A stretch of 64,000 bases of DNA from Certhia americana (Eukaryota > Chordata > Aves > Passeriformes > Certhiidae): positions 124,635,234-124,699,233 of the forward strand of contig CM031858.1 in the NCBI GenBank assembly GCA_018697195.1, in the 5' to 3' direction. The number at the start of each line of letters is the position of its first letter. Position 1 is the stretch's first letter. Positions 10,612-23,700 of this stretch are shown here, in pieces. The translations under genes and the position numbers were made by a program. Under the pieces are notes generated by a model, which was not told the DNA's origin, ran no database searches, and saw nothing but the letters and a program-made list of their open reading frames with translations.

Positions 10612-13600
10612 TTAGTTTATAACACAGGTCAATCTGACAGCGCTTATTCACATGAAAAATGGAGTCAAAATAGTGGTTCTAAACATATGTTTAGATTTTG
10701 AGATATCTATCTGGAAGGTAATACCTCTCTCATATAGCTTAAGAATTCATGTGTCCTGTGCTCAGGAACTCAGGAAGGCTCATAAACCAGGAGGGGTAGA
10801 TTTGAGTCCATTTTCCCTTCCCTTACACCTGGTGTGGTACTCTTACAGCAAAGGCAACAGGAAAAACAGAGACCTTTTGCTTATATGACATTGCTTTGCT
10901 AGAACGTCATGAAGATATTTACGTATGACATTATGTGACAGCTGAATAATACTTTGAATAAAAACATAACCCAGTCAGCGTCCTCAGCCTGCTTTTCATA
11001 ACTTGCTTTATCAATATCAGGAAGCTGTCAAAAGCTATAAATGGCATTGAAGGAAAGTGCTAATGCAGTTCCTCGAGCCTCTGATCTACATAACGGGAAA
11101 ATATTAACACGGAAATATTAACACAAGGTATTTCTTGTTCTAAAGGTTCAAGGGTTTTAACTCAACTGAAGCATTTAGAAAATGTGAACAGATTTTTCAA
11201 CCAGCAGGAATCAGTATAGTTGATATTGACTTCAGCTTAGACAAGCTGACTTCTACTGAGCATGCAATATAAATATTGACAAATCTGATATTATTCATTG
11301 GAAATAATGATCTGGACAGAAACAGCTTCAGCATGTGGCCACCGAGGCAATTCACTTTCACTTAGGTTTTGAACTGAAGGCAATTTTAGAGAATGTGGTT
11401 AAATCATTCTCTGGAAAGCCCAAAAATTAGTCAAGGTGCTGTGAGGAGCACAGTTCTGCTCCCTGGCAGCACCGCCAGCAAAGCTGAAAACAAGGAAAGC
11501 TCCAAAATGAGGAGCTGGGGTGCTGAGAAGCCAGGACAGGGTCAGGTCCAGGGCAGCAAGCGGCATCAGACAGGGATGAGTGGTCACCAAGAGAGTCTGT
11601 AGCAACAGGGACATGTACAAGGGCAAGTCAGGAAGCTGATCTGGAGGATCTGGATCAGGATCAGAACCACAGTAGCAGCAGCAGCCAGGGTATCACTGCA
11701 GCACAGCAGTAGTGCAGAACAGGTGGAGCCAGGGGTAAAGCCTCAGCTAGAGACAGCTCCCAGGAGGCAGGAGGGCAGACCTGTGCTTCTGTGTTTCTTC
11801 ACAGCAGCCCGTAACAGGGGAGGCTGGTCCACCTTGGATATAGCCAGCTGTGCTCCAAAAGGGGATTTGTCGAGGGTCCTGGCAAGGAGGTTCAATTTTT
11901 CCATCCCTGTTTAGAAATATCATTTTCTCCACCTTCTCCTACATTATTTGACAGATGTCAGTCAGAACTGCATCTGATTAGTATGAATTAAAATTTTCCC
12001 AAGTCTTCAGCAGTCTAATTGTTGAGTGACTTCACAATAAAAGAAGAAAACAAGTGTATTTTAATTTTAAGAATACATCTGGGGGATTAGAAGACATGTT
12101 TATATAGAAGAAGAGCTTTTTAACATGCTGCTTGCTCTTTGCAGGTGGTATGAAAACTGGGGAGGGGGTGTTATCCCTGTTAATAAAGTTTGATAATCAG
12201 TTTGGAGAAACCGGTCCATCCCTGGTGAAAAATCACACAACATACATGTTATTGCTACTATTGCTCCCACTACTAAGCACATTTACCACTTTGGGGGGAT
12301 CATGCTGCAAATGTGGCTTTACTGTCCATTAAAAACAGGCATCTCAGGTAGGCTTGAAGTAGGTGGGTAGCCTGGCATCTTCCCTTGCCAGGACCTGCTC
12401 TGCACACCAGTGCTGGGTCTGGATTCAGCAGCACCAGATGAAAGTGCATATGGAGCAAGCTCTCTCTCCACATTCTTCTATACAAATGATGATGCCTCTG
12501 AAAAGAGGATAAGTCTGATTTGTGTGGTTGCTTTGATTTTATTAATTTCATGCTATGTACAGGCATAAATATGTGTGGTGATAAGACGCACTAATGGGCA
12601 CACTGAGAGCCAGAGAAGGGACATGTGGGCCAATTACAGTGTTAAGTATACAAATATTTCACTGCCAGTGGTATTACTTAAATATTTGGAGGTGAGCAGT
12701 CACATGTTGGAGATGGAGCATGTGTTAGGTTTAAAGAAAGCGAAGATTAGAGAGTGTGCAGAATCAGACAGGGAAATCCTGACCCAGAGGTTAATTCTGA
12801 TGTTTCATAGGACTCCTCACTGGTGAAGTAATTTCCCAGTGTCTGCTTTGAGAAGAGGGCACTGTCTTCCTGCTTGTGGAGGCCAGCAATTCCCTGCTGA
12901 ACCAGGGAATATGATCACTTATCTGCTTCTGAGGATGGAAAGAGACTTTTGCAGGGACTAGATCCCACCAGAGAGCAGCAGTGTTTGAAGCAACCACTGT
13001 CAGATAATTTCGACTTGAAATGACTGAATGTCCAGGGCTCTTCTTTTCTAGAGATAGCAGTGGACATATGGTTTGTGATGGAATGAGAGCTTGGGAAAAC
13101 TAGAGAAATTTTCCCCCGTCTTCATTCAAAACATTGCTAAGATCTAACAACAGACCCCCAAATAAGCTCTTTCTCAGAAGCAGCTGGTACAACCTGAAGC
13201 CTGGATGCTGCTGTTCAGTGTTCAGGACCTCCAGGGATCCTTCATCTGTGTAAATCAAGATCAGTATTTGGTACATGCTGGATTTTTCCATGGGGCAGGA
13301 GGGAACTGCAATGTTTTAGCTGTAAAGTGACACAGCTCAGGAGTATTTCAGGAATAAATATTTGAAAAGTTACGTTAAATGATGCATGCAAGAGTGTCCA
13401 ATCATTCAGTTTTGGACATTTACTGAGTTAGGCCTGTATTTCTCTATGAAAACCCTAAAAATGTATCTATGTTTATTTATTGATCCATCAGCTTTCATTC
13501 CGTGAGGTGGTAAATTGCTGTGGGAAATGAGCAGCTTGAACTTCTCTGAACTCCCACATATTGGTTGCTCTAAGCAAGATCCAAGTATGGCAAAGAGGCT

Positions 13601-15964
13601 TGTCACTGCTGCAATCTCACAGAATATGTGAAAAAAAAAAAAAGGCAAAAGCATGTGTGGAGGGAATTTTTTCACAATTAGGCAACCTCGAAATAGGCTG
13701 TTTGCACTGAATTTGCCAGAATAGAAAATCAAATGGATTTAGAAAAAGGCAAATAATCTACAATAATAGTGTCCTGTGTTTCCATCTTCTCCCAGATCAG
13801 AAGTTTTTCTAGCTCATAGCAGGAAATAATGGTCCTGAAGTGAGAGAAAAGGGAGAGGGGAAAGCAAAGCTCTGTTAGGTGAAGCTGATGTAGATGCTGC
13901 TCTGGCTTGCAGATGGATACTTCTCTCCAAAAATCCCAGAGCTAATCTGGCTAAGAGTTCATTATGACTGACTCATGAGGAATTCCAAAGAAACCAGCTC
14001 TTGATTAAATTCAGGGGGATAATCTCTTCCTTTGAACTTGACCTATTCTATTCTGGGTGTCCTGCATTCCTTACTCTGGGTTCAGGAAGATAAAGTTGCT
14101 TCTTCAAGCTCTTGGAAAGAGGATTGACATGGGATGAAGGCAAATCTCATGGAAAGGCTCCAGGGACCAAATGTCAGGCCACCAGCTCTTCAGTTGAAGA
14201 GAGCTAAAAGAAGGCGGCACCCTAGGCAAATGATTACTAAGGAGTAATGATTTGTTCAAGCCACTGAAAGGATTCCTGACTGCAGGATTCCCTCTCTTCA
14301 CTTGACCTGAATACACACATATTCCTTCTTTGAATATTTTATGCTCTTCTGGCTTGTGGCATGCATTCCATTACTGTGACCTGGTTTGAATGTTGCTTTC
14401 CTATGTCATTTAGAACAGCCTCAAGAAAGAAAGGATAAGAAAAATGGTTTTAGAGGAAAGAAAAATTAGCAAAATTGGCATTTCCAATCCCTAGTATCTG
14501 GGGCAACAGATGGAATGGTGAAAAATATGCCTTCAGGGCAAAGTCCTGCTCTGATCACTCTTGTGCCCACCAGAGACAGTTCTAATTTAAAGCACTGAGG
14601 ATCATGCCCTATGGAGCTACAATTTGTTAATTTATTATCTCTCACCTTAATCTGGTGTATAAATCATGACAACAGTCAAGTGTGTAGCAACAGCTGTAGA
14701 TTGCTCTGTCCCAGCAAGCAAACAGAGTTAGATCAGGAGGTTCAAACATGAGAGAACTTTTCATATCAATTTAGAAAGCTCCCACATTTTCTATGTTAAA
14801 ATATCACATCAGCCCACTAGTAGTCTTTCCGAGAAAAGGTAGAAACAAAGTGGAGAGAGAGGAAGTTTGATAAATAAACTATTTTCACTATCTATACTCT
14901 AAGAATTTATCAGGATGAGATAAAGAAAGTGGTTCAGGATTTTTGGCTGGCCACTTTGTAAGTGATAACACTGAGTCAAGTGATAACATTGTTTGATTGG
15001 TTTTGGTTTTAATAACTCTATGCTGCATTGGTATGCAGAGTGATTAAGCCTTCCCTTTGCCATAAAGCACACAAATGTCCAGAAGCCAGCATCTCCATCA
15101 TCAGTTCCATTTCTTCCTGGATTAGGTTTCTGCCATTTATCAGTTGGCTCATCCCTCTAGGAGCATTAAGCATCTACATTAAGAAGCTGAAATAGGCAAT
15201 GTGAACTACCCTTGAGTTGTTCCCTATTTAGGCATTGTCTGTGAGGATTCGTACTTTTCATGCCTTGAACAGGAATTTTACCTCTGATTTCTAGCAAGGG
15301 GTATCTACACACAGGGCAAACTGGCCCAGAGATCACGTGGGGATCTCAGAAAAGTGTGCAAAACCTGTTCTTCTAGAACCTGTTCTGCCTACTTGCAGAT
15401 ACCGGAACTGTGGAATGATAAGGCAACGTGTAAATAAGTTACAGGGCCTTCAGACAGAATAATACTGTAAGAAAACACTGCCTTGCTCAAGGAAATGTTC
15501 CAGGATGCTTCCTGCAACATGTAAGGAATCAAAATAAAACACTGAGAGCTGCAGAATCATCTTTGTGTGCAGCCACATACAGAATTTCTTTCAGTTTATG
15601 TAGGGTGTAGGCTGTGTCCACCTGTAGGAGGATTTTTCAGCTACACATACGGTGCCCAGGGTGGACAAATTATCATGAATATTTAAAAATCTTTCCTGCT
15701 CCTTTGGGGGAGATGAAAACAGGAGCTCCTGCAACACAGCGTGCACAAAGGAAGTATTTCACAGAGGTACCGATCAATAAATGATGAATTGCCCATGGCA
15801 CATCTCAACCCCAGCAACTGTGCTCATCTGATGGGAAGGCTTTGCTTCAATTCAGTGAAAGCAGCAGGGACAAAATGCGTGGGAGCCATGCAGAAAGGCT
15901 GGGGGGAGGCATGTAGTAGACAGCAAAATAAGTAGAGAATGGGAAATGCTCAAGAATGTTTGCC
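10612..15964. other. Unique sequence, no gene recognised
   Basis: No recognisable gene or transposon. Short features are a near-duplicate AAATATTAACAC pair at about 11099-11123, a short AGCAGCAGC tract near 11670, and a 13-bp A-run near 13630. Scattered frames of 60-108 codons have no recognisable motif. Confidence 0.5.
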
Positions 15965-15991
15965 GATGATGATGATAATGATAATAATAAC
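15965..15991. repeat. (GAT)n/(AAT)n microsatellite
   Basis: Four GAT-type triplets grade into ATAATAATAA. Short imperfect trinucleotide array. Confidence 0.85.
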
Positions 15992-16734
15992 TAATAACAG
16001 TAAAGGCAAAAGAGCCTTTTATGTGCCTGCTTACATGTAAGGTTTACTAACTGTTCTAGGGCAGGTGTGATAGTGAGTAGGGAGCAGCATAAATTGTAAA
16101 AGTACCTAAAAAATGTGGTTTATTTCTGGGCTTCGGGCACCACTGGTATAATGCATACAAAACCATTTATTTGTTTTGGTCAATGTGCTAGAAATCCCAG
16201 GTCTAAGGGTTTGAAAAATCACTTGCTTCTTCACTGCTAAAATCTCAGTCCATTACCATTAATTTAATCATCTGCTTGTGGGTAGCTGATGCAGACATTC
16301 TTTTATACCCCCTTAACGACTTCCTAACTATTCATCTTCAGTCGATGGGCAGGCAATAAACACCCCTTCACAGGTCACTGACTGATTTAACTAGGTTCTA
16401 GGTTAAAAAATTACAAAATTGCATTGCCAGTAAGTCTTCACCCTGCAATCCCTTGTGCAGATGTTTGGAGCAAGAGTAGCATCCAGTGGTCAAAATGTTA
16501 ATTACATTATATGAGGGCATTGCATGCTGGAAGCATCTTAACAACTCCAGCTTTCTTGCAGCAAAAAAAAAAGCAGGTGAACAGAAGCCTTGAAAATTCG
16601 GGGTCGTGCTTACATTGCAAAAGGAAAGCTATTCAGGGGAACACCTCGTCTTTCTACAAGTTGGTGTGGTTTTTATCTGTTTCACGCCAAGTGAGATCTA
16701 CTGAACCTTTAACGTTTTGTAAATTCTAAGACTG

Positions 16735-16794
16735 AGGATGGATGGCTGAATGGGATGGTGGGGATGGATTTGGATGGATGGATGGATGGTGGAT
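16735..16794. repeat. (GGAT)n microsatellite, imperfect
   Basis: Interrupted GGAT/GGTG units become a pure run of TGGA units at about 16770-16788. The variant units on the left suggest an old, degenerating array. Confidence 0.9.
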
Positions 16795-17016
16795 CTGTGA
16801 CCTTGGTCCATGGAACAAAGCCTTGAGCACAGGACACTGCAGAGCAGCTGTGCTTGCAGTGCTGTGCCTTGTCATTGGCTCAAGGACCTCAGGCACCGTG
16901 CACAGCTGAAAGCAGCAGACCTCTGTCCTGGAAATAGGATGTCAGCACTGCAGGAGGGAATAGGTGGAGTTTGCCTCATAATCAAGGGAGATAGAAGAGG
17001 GGAGGGCAGCACCTAC

Positions 17017-17102
17017 CTGTTTATTGGTGAGGACATGAATTTGGAGCTGTGGAGGTGGAATCTGCCTTCCTCCTCCACAAATGCTCTTTGTCTTCACCTG
17101 GC
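17017..17102 (-). other. Candidate internal exon, unrecognised
   Basis: On the - strand, CCCATTTCTCACTCCTCAG provides a strong acceptor ending at 17103, and AACAG|GTAGGT provides a strong donor at 17016. The 86-bp segment between them is open in only one frame, which encodes about 28 residues with a Gly-Gly-Gly and a Pro-Pro-Pro cluster. The splice scores look good by eye. The encoded sequence is not recognisable, and a non-coding RNA exon or a pseudo-exon is as likely. Confidence 0.18.
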
Positions 17103-20100
17103 CTGAGGAGTGAGAAATGGGGCCAAAAGGTGTCACACACTGAGAGGACAAGCCTTGCTTGTGCCTTGTGGATTACAAGAAAAAAGTGACCTCAGATAAA
17201 GGCTTTGCATGTGCTCAAGGGCATGGAGAAAAGAGGTGAGTTCCTAGTTCTCAGGAGGAGAGGCTTCATTAATCACACTGCAAGTGAGGGAGCTGCCAGG
17301 TGTTCATGGGGGAGCACTGGGTTTAATCCTCCTAGCAACACAGGTGCCCACCAGAGAACAGGGAGCATACTGTCCAAAAGGAAAACAAGGCTGTGGAGAC
17401 TACTAGACTAGGACATCAGAAATTTAGCAAGTGATTACATAGGTTAGACATCTAGGGCTAATTTCTCCCCTGGAACTGCAATAAATGATAAAAATTAAAA
17501 TAAATTAATAAATAACAGATAAATAACAAGCTGATTTTAGAAAGTCCACCATTCGTGTCCTTGTGCCATGTCAGCATCACAGATGAAGGATACGAGGAGC
17601 AAACCTGGATGCAGCTTTATAGGTGTGCACAAAGCTCTGCCTTTCCTGGACAAAGTGCTCTGGTCTCCCCAGCACCAAGAGACTTGTTTTGCTGCATTTC
17701 TGTGGCCTTTCAGTGCACCATTACTCTGTGACCTTGAGGCAGTAAAACTTGTCTAGGGCAGTTAATGATTCTCCCTGCTCCCATGCAAACATTAGCCAAG
17801 GTAGAGGAGAACCAGCTGCGAGGGCTGCCTCACTTCCTTTTCCTTCCTCCTTTACTAACAGCAGAAGTGTTGCAGCTCTAATGCAGAATCACACTTGCCC
17901 TAGTTTGCTAGAGAGAGGAATTCTCCTTCACCATCTTTCCTGCTGTGTGTGTCTCCCTACAAAAATACTGTCAAAAGGTCAGATACTGAGGCATATACAG
18001 GGAGAGTTCACCCCAAGGGCAAGAATGTTCCTTAATTCCAGGCTGCCTTGCATGCCTGGGTGGATGTATTTTCAAAATTATTTCCTTGAAGTTCACACTA
18101 CCTGACATGAAACGGAGCACCGCATTAGAAAAACCTTTTACAGAAGAGCTTCTTGCTGCTTTCCTAGGAATGCATTGTGGGTTTTCCATCATGTGTGTGC
18201 TTGGTGGAAGGATGTCTCTGTGTTATGCTGAGCTCTGCATGCTGCAGGATTGCTCAGCAAGTCTTGTTGGAGAACATGGCAGAGGCAACTTCACATCATT
18301 TTATGGAACAAATTGAAGGGATCTCCTTTCCCCACCCCACCTGACTGCTCAGGTAGGTGACACTTTCACACTGCCAGCAGATGGCTGTGGGCATGGCAGC
18401 TCTAAATGCTGTGATGGTGTTAGGGCACTAAATGCCACTGCTTGTGTCCCAAGATCTCTCAGGTATTTTCTCCTGAATGTCGCAGAGCAGATAGATGTTG
18501 AGTACAGGGTCATGGGAGCCTCCAACACTGGGCTTGTCCTCCTGCTGTGGGAGCCCAAAGCACCATAACCTCTTCTGTTTGATGCATGGTAACCAAACCA
18601 GCCTTCCTGCATCTACCCTGAGATAAGAGCACACAGTCCTTCCTGCAGAAAGTTATGAAACTGCCTCACAGAGCAAAACGTGTTTAACTCTCCTCCCCAA
18701 AGATAAGACTGAAAGTGCCTGGGAAGATGAGCTGTACATAACATGTATTAACAAGAAGGTTAAGAAAACAGACCAGTATCTGTTTGGAGTCATAATTTGC
18801 ACTGCATCCTGCACAGCACATAGGAAAGCAAAAGAGAGGATTTAGCCTTGGCTGGGACATGAAGAGTCGATGAATTTCCAGAGGTTTTGATGTCCCTCCT
18901 GACAACTCGACCATGTGGGACACACTATAGGATGCATACACCTCACTGTTGCACCATTTTTGATTGTGTTACAAACAGTCAGTGAGGCCTGTTGTGCTTT
19001 TGGTGGCCTGTGAATATTAAGCGCTGGGGTATGAGGCCAAGGTAAATTCATAATCCATGCAAAGGCTGTCCTGAAAATGCTTTGTGAATTCTCCATGAGA
19101 AATACTCCTATACATAAACAGAATGCAATTAAGGTATCCCTAAAGTGCATGTACTAAAAAAACCCGAGCAGTAGTAAATATGATAACATGTACACTGTGG
19201 AGATGCTTAAATTACTGAATAAAAGTGATTTACACTGGGACCGCATAAGTTTGGGAATGGGCTCACAGTCACAGTGGGCATATTTTCTCTTTGAGGCTGC
19301 TCAGAGCTCTCTTGTGCCAGGAGCAGCATGGCCCTGAGGGATAGCAAGAGTCAGTTCATTCCAGGTTGCTCAGTTTCTGTGGTAACAGTGCTAAAAATCT
19401 GATCACATCCCATTCTGGAAAGCCATGTCCCAAGGATACTGCACATATATGTAAGACCCTAGAGACAGTGATTCCTTTTCAGATATTCCTCTCAGGTTTC
19501 ATAGTATGCTGATACAGGAAAGCACCCTGGCATGAGGATCTGGTATTTAATGGGCTGTAGACTGGCTGTGGGCTGCTTTGCATTTTATAGATACTTGGCA
19601 GAGGCTGTACTGGTTTTTGGCTACAGGACTAGAAACCTAATTAGTAGCATAAGCAAGGGAGGTCTCAGGGATCATCTGGGTGAGAGCTGCTTGCAAAGAG
19701 AGGTGAAGGGGTGCTAGGTGTTTGTACTCTGCAAACCTTCTTGCCTGTGAGCCAGCACAGGCAGTGCACCTGTGAACCATCCTCAGAACAGGCAGGTGCA
19801 GTGCCAGTGCTCCTCACACTGCAGCCTCCTGCCAGTGTGCTCAGCCAAGGGCAGCACAGGCATCTCTGCCCACCTAGCAAAAAGGAACACCTGACTGGCA
19901 GTAATGAGAGCACCTTGATACAGCCCTCTCTGAATCTGAAGTACATTTTATCTCCCTTGTGGCCATGATCAGATTCCTCATCCAGTCATCACTCCTGTTT
20001 GGCAAGCAGTTCCTGAGTCAGAGGGGTTTGTGGCTTTGCTTTTGCCCATTCATTGTGCTTTGCTTGCTACCAGAATAAGACCAGGAGTAAAATGTAATGT

Positions 20101-20703
20101 TACAGAGAAAGCCCCCACTATCAAAAGCCTCTTAGCATAATAATATTTTCATGAAAGCAAAATAACTTGCTAAGATTTGTGAAGCCAATAAACTAACCCA
20201 GGCTTTCTACACTGATTTCCTACAGTAATTCTCAGCACATCCAAACAGCACAATTCACGGCTCTTTTGTCTGTAAACACATTCCAAGGCCATTTGACTAG
20301 AATGAGGTGTGTGCATGTAGGCTGATTTGTTTAGTGTTCCCAGCTGGTCCCATCCACCTTTCTGTCCTTGAGTTTTTCAGCTATGTGTGAGATAAAGCCT
20401 GGTTTCACTCTGGGGTCTCATGCAGAAGTCCTGCTGCAGGGAAGCAAGGACTGCTTTTGTCTTACAATCTCTGCAAGCCCTTTCTCCAGACTCATCTTAG
20501 GCACCTGCAGATGTAACCAGAGTAACCTGGCAGTGCAAAGGGATGCAAGAAAACACCTGTAGTGAAACCAAATATTGTGGTTTACAGGTGTAATACAAGT
20601 GTGTTGATTTTCTCCAACATAAAATTATTCTCAAACCAAAGAGCAATAAAATCTCTGGTCAGGTCTTCAATTCTACTCATGTCAGGACACTGTTTGAACT
20701 TAC
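17103..20703. other. Unique sequence, no gene recognised
   Basis: No repeat family recognised. A/T-only low complexity is present at about 17478-17530. A strong 3' splice look-alike (CTTGAGTTTTTCAG) ends near 20380 and is followed by a 62-codon open frame with five Cys before a stop at 20562. I do not recognise it. Confidence 0.45.
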
Positions 20704-20768
20704 CTCTGCCTCTGAAATGCAGAATTCTTTGGTTCAAACAAAGCAGGTTGAAAGGTAAGCCCCAAGGC
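20704..20768 (-). other. Candidate internal exon, unrecognised
   Basis: On the - strand the acceptor TTCTACTGCCCCACCTGCAG (ends 20769) and the donor AGAG|GTAAGTTC (20703) are both close to consensus and enclose 65 bases. The phase-0 frame is fully open, about 21 residues, containing F-Q-P-A-L-F-E-P. Another frame is also open. The + strand of the same segment contains an independent acceptor-donor pair (20723-20754). No family recognised, so this may be a pseudo-exon. Confidence 0.2.
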
Positions 20769-23700
20769 CTGCAGGTGGGGCAGTAGAACCATTGCATAAT
20801 AGCGTCAGACCTTCCTAATTCCTTCAAATTCCTGCATATCCTAAATACAGCAGGAAAACAGAGCCCTCCACCCATACCGGAGAGCAGCTGCAGTTTGATG
20901 AGAAATATGGTCAACTAATACTAAAGAAAGAAGCGCCAGAGGAGAAACACTAGCCGCTAATATTAAAAATACTTTCCTGGTAAAGATACTTTATCTTAAA
21001 ACACTTACAAGTAACATTTTATTTCTCCAAAGTTTAAATTTGTCCCTAAAGTAGTCATGGGAATGCAGTGTGAAAGTTCTGTTGCTGCTTGTGATTCAAA
21101 ACAAAGTGTAGTTGTTCAGAAGCTTTGAACCAGCCCAGGATTTATAATACTTGTAAAGCTGGTTCAGCTAGACTGGCAGAAGGTCAAGGTCCTGCTTTTG
21201 GAACTCAAATTTGAGTGTTACCCTGCACAAAGACGTTTTTCCTTCATGAAAGACTCTGCTGCAGACTAAGGCTGTTGCTTCTGCTTTTACAGGAAGAGAG
21301 TTTATGACTGTGTGTTCTGTTAAATGTACCTAGGAGGATTTCATACCCTTCTATTTTCCAGGTCATCTGTCCCTCAGGGAAAAGAAATTAAGGGGGCAGG
21401 AGACTTAATGGCAGAGACTGATAAAGTCATCGTTGATGCAGAAAATAAAAGCAGATGATAACTTTCTCTTAGAACACAAAAAATCACAAGGCATGAAACA
21501 AAATAGCTAAAAGAGTGGAAAGTACTTAACACTGTACACCATTAAGCTGTAAAGCTGTTATAAGTTGAGAGACCAATTGGACCAAAAAGGAAGAAAAAGC
21601 CATCAAATACTGTTTAATATTAATCAACCCTTCTATCTAAGGTGGTCCCAAGCTGCAAATGCTGTAGATCAGAAAAATACTTTATATAATATCTCGGGGT
21701 TTTCCCTGGGTTTTTATTCTGCCTTCTGCACCTACTGTTGTTCAGTGTTTTGCCTCATGTAAAGAAGGGATTGAAACAAGGATCAAAAGATCAAGCCTTT
21801 AAAATAATAGAATTGCAGAGCTTGAACACAAGCATCCTCTGCTGTTCCTCTCTCTTAGTGAGCAGCAGAGAAATACCCTCCTGCACTGGCAACTGTTTGC
21901 AGTTTCCCCTTCTAGGATGTCCAGCTCTAAAAACATTAAATGTCCTATTCTCATCTCATTCCACCCAAAAAAAAGGGAAAAGCTGAATCATGGAAATGGG
22001 CAGTAGATGACAAACACTGGGAAATCTTTTATTTCCTTTCTCTTTTTTATTTTTCAGTTGACTGGAATATCCTAATTTCCTGAAATATGCAGCTATGTCT
22101 CCCAGTAATTTAAATCCTTTAATTGTGGTTTGAGCTTTTTTGGAAGAGAGTGTAATGCTAATTTGTCTGGACTCTTCCCCACCCCCCACCTCTCCCTTGT
22201 TGCTGTGTTCATGGAGATCTGGAGCTGAGAAGGAAGGAAAGTAAGGATGGCACGTTCTTCACAGTCATCCACAGTCTGGGAGCCTCCCCACCATGGGGGT
22301 GCCATGTGTGCAGAGAACATTCCCCAGCCCAAGCCTTGACAAGGGCAGATGTTGAAGCTGGCAGAACGGCAGACCAAAGGACAGTTTTCCTAGCTACAGA
22401 AGCAGGATTATTGTCTCCCCTCATGCTCCTGCAGAGATGGGACACAAACCCACCACAACCTCCCGTACTCCCTGGAATGGCTCTGGCAGTGCTGAAGCAA
22501 GGTATAGCTCAAGGCAGAATTTGGCTCAGGATCTATTTTTGTCCCTGGTCCTTTTCAAGAATATAATCTGTTAAATTAAATCAAACATTTCCTCCTAAAT
22601 AAACAAACCACTACATACTTAACTTTTCTTCCAAATATACTTTTTAATTACTAGAGCAGAGGACTTGGCAACTGCAGCTAAAGACAGCCCCCTGAGCAAA
22701 CAAACAAGCAAATAAATAAAAGAGCTCCTCAGAAGGCTATCTTTTATAGAAAGGACTACTTTTTAACCTAATTTTGAAATTAAGTTAATGTATGAAGTAC
22801 CAAAATAGAAGAGCAGAGAATAATGAATATTCTGACGTTAGCAGTACCACACTTAACTGAAATTTATAACTAAAATGCAGCAAGGGAGGAACTTCAAAGT
22901 ATCTGATGATGTCCACCACACAAGCCTCTAGTCTTTGAAATATCACCAGATCAATAGCTGCATGAGAAGAACATCAGTGTTGCTTGAGAGGCTGGGATTT
23001 TTTCAGGTTCAATCCTTGTTTGGTTTCTTTTTGTTGGTTTGTTTTTTTGGGCTTTTTTGTTGGTTTTTAGTTTGGGGGGGGAGGGCGGTGTTTGGTGGTT
23101 GGATTTTTTAAAAAAAATCTCAGATGTAGATAACAGACATTTGTTGCTTTAAGTAATTCTTTCAAGTCAACGAGACTTGCTTTGCATTTTTGTAATTCTG
23201 TAGAAAGTGTTCCAATGACTAGTGCTTTCTTTAAAGCTTACAATAATTATTTGGTTGTAAGGAATTTAAAACTTTGCTTTACGATATTTTAAAGAATAAA
23301 AATCTCCTTCATATTTGAGAGAGACTGAGAATGTGAAGTCTCAGCCACTAGAGTTAAAAATTTCAAATGAAGACACAGTGTCTCCTTCTATTCCTCAAAA
23401 ATGAATGTACTGATTTTCAGAGCAATGAGTTTGGGGGTTTTAACCATATTTTATTTTAATTTAAAATTATTTGCGAATTCTATTTGAAAATAACTTTACA
23501 CTTTTCCAACAGAGGAATCTAATAAAAATGATAAAAACCAGGAGAATGTTTCACAAAATAACGAAGGAAAACTTACAATTTAAATGTTTGTTGCAGAATT
23601 TATGATATAATTCTTCCAATATGTATTCCTAAGCAGTGAATGATTTTCAAAGGTAATAGAAACTCGCTCTGCCATTATAGGGAACAATGTTTTCCTTCTT

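Noticed and set aside
12140..12332. Possible exon after CTTGCTCTTTGCAG
   Set aside because: Acceptor is good, but no donor and no recognisable protein. The frame looks random.
21796..21830. Possible inverted CR1 terminus
   Set aside because: Only a short match (AATAGAATTGCAGAG); the following CR1 blocks are missing.
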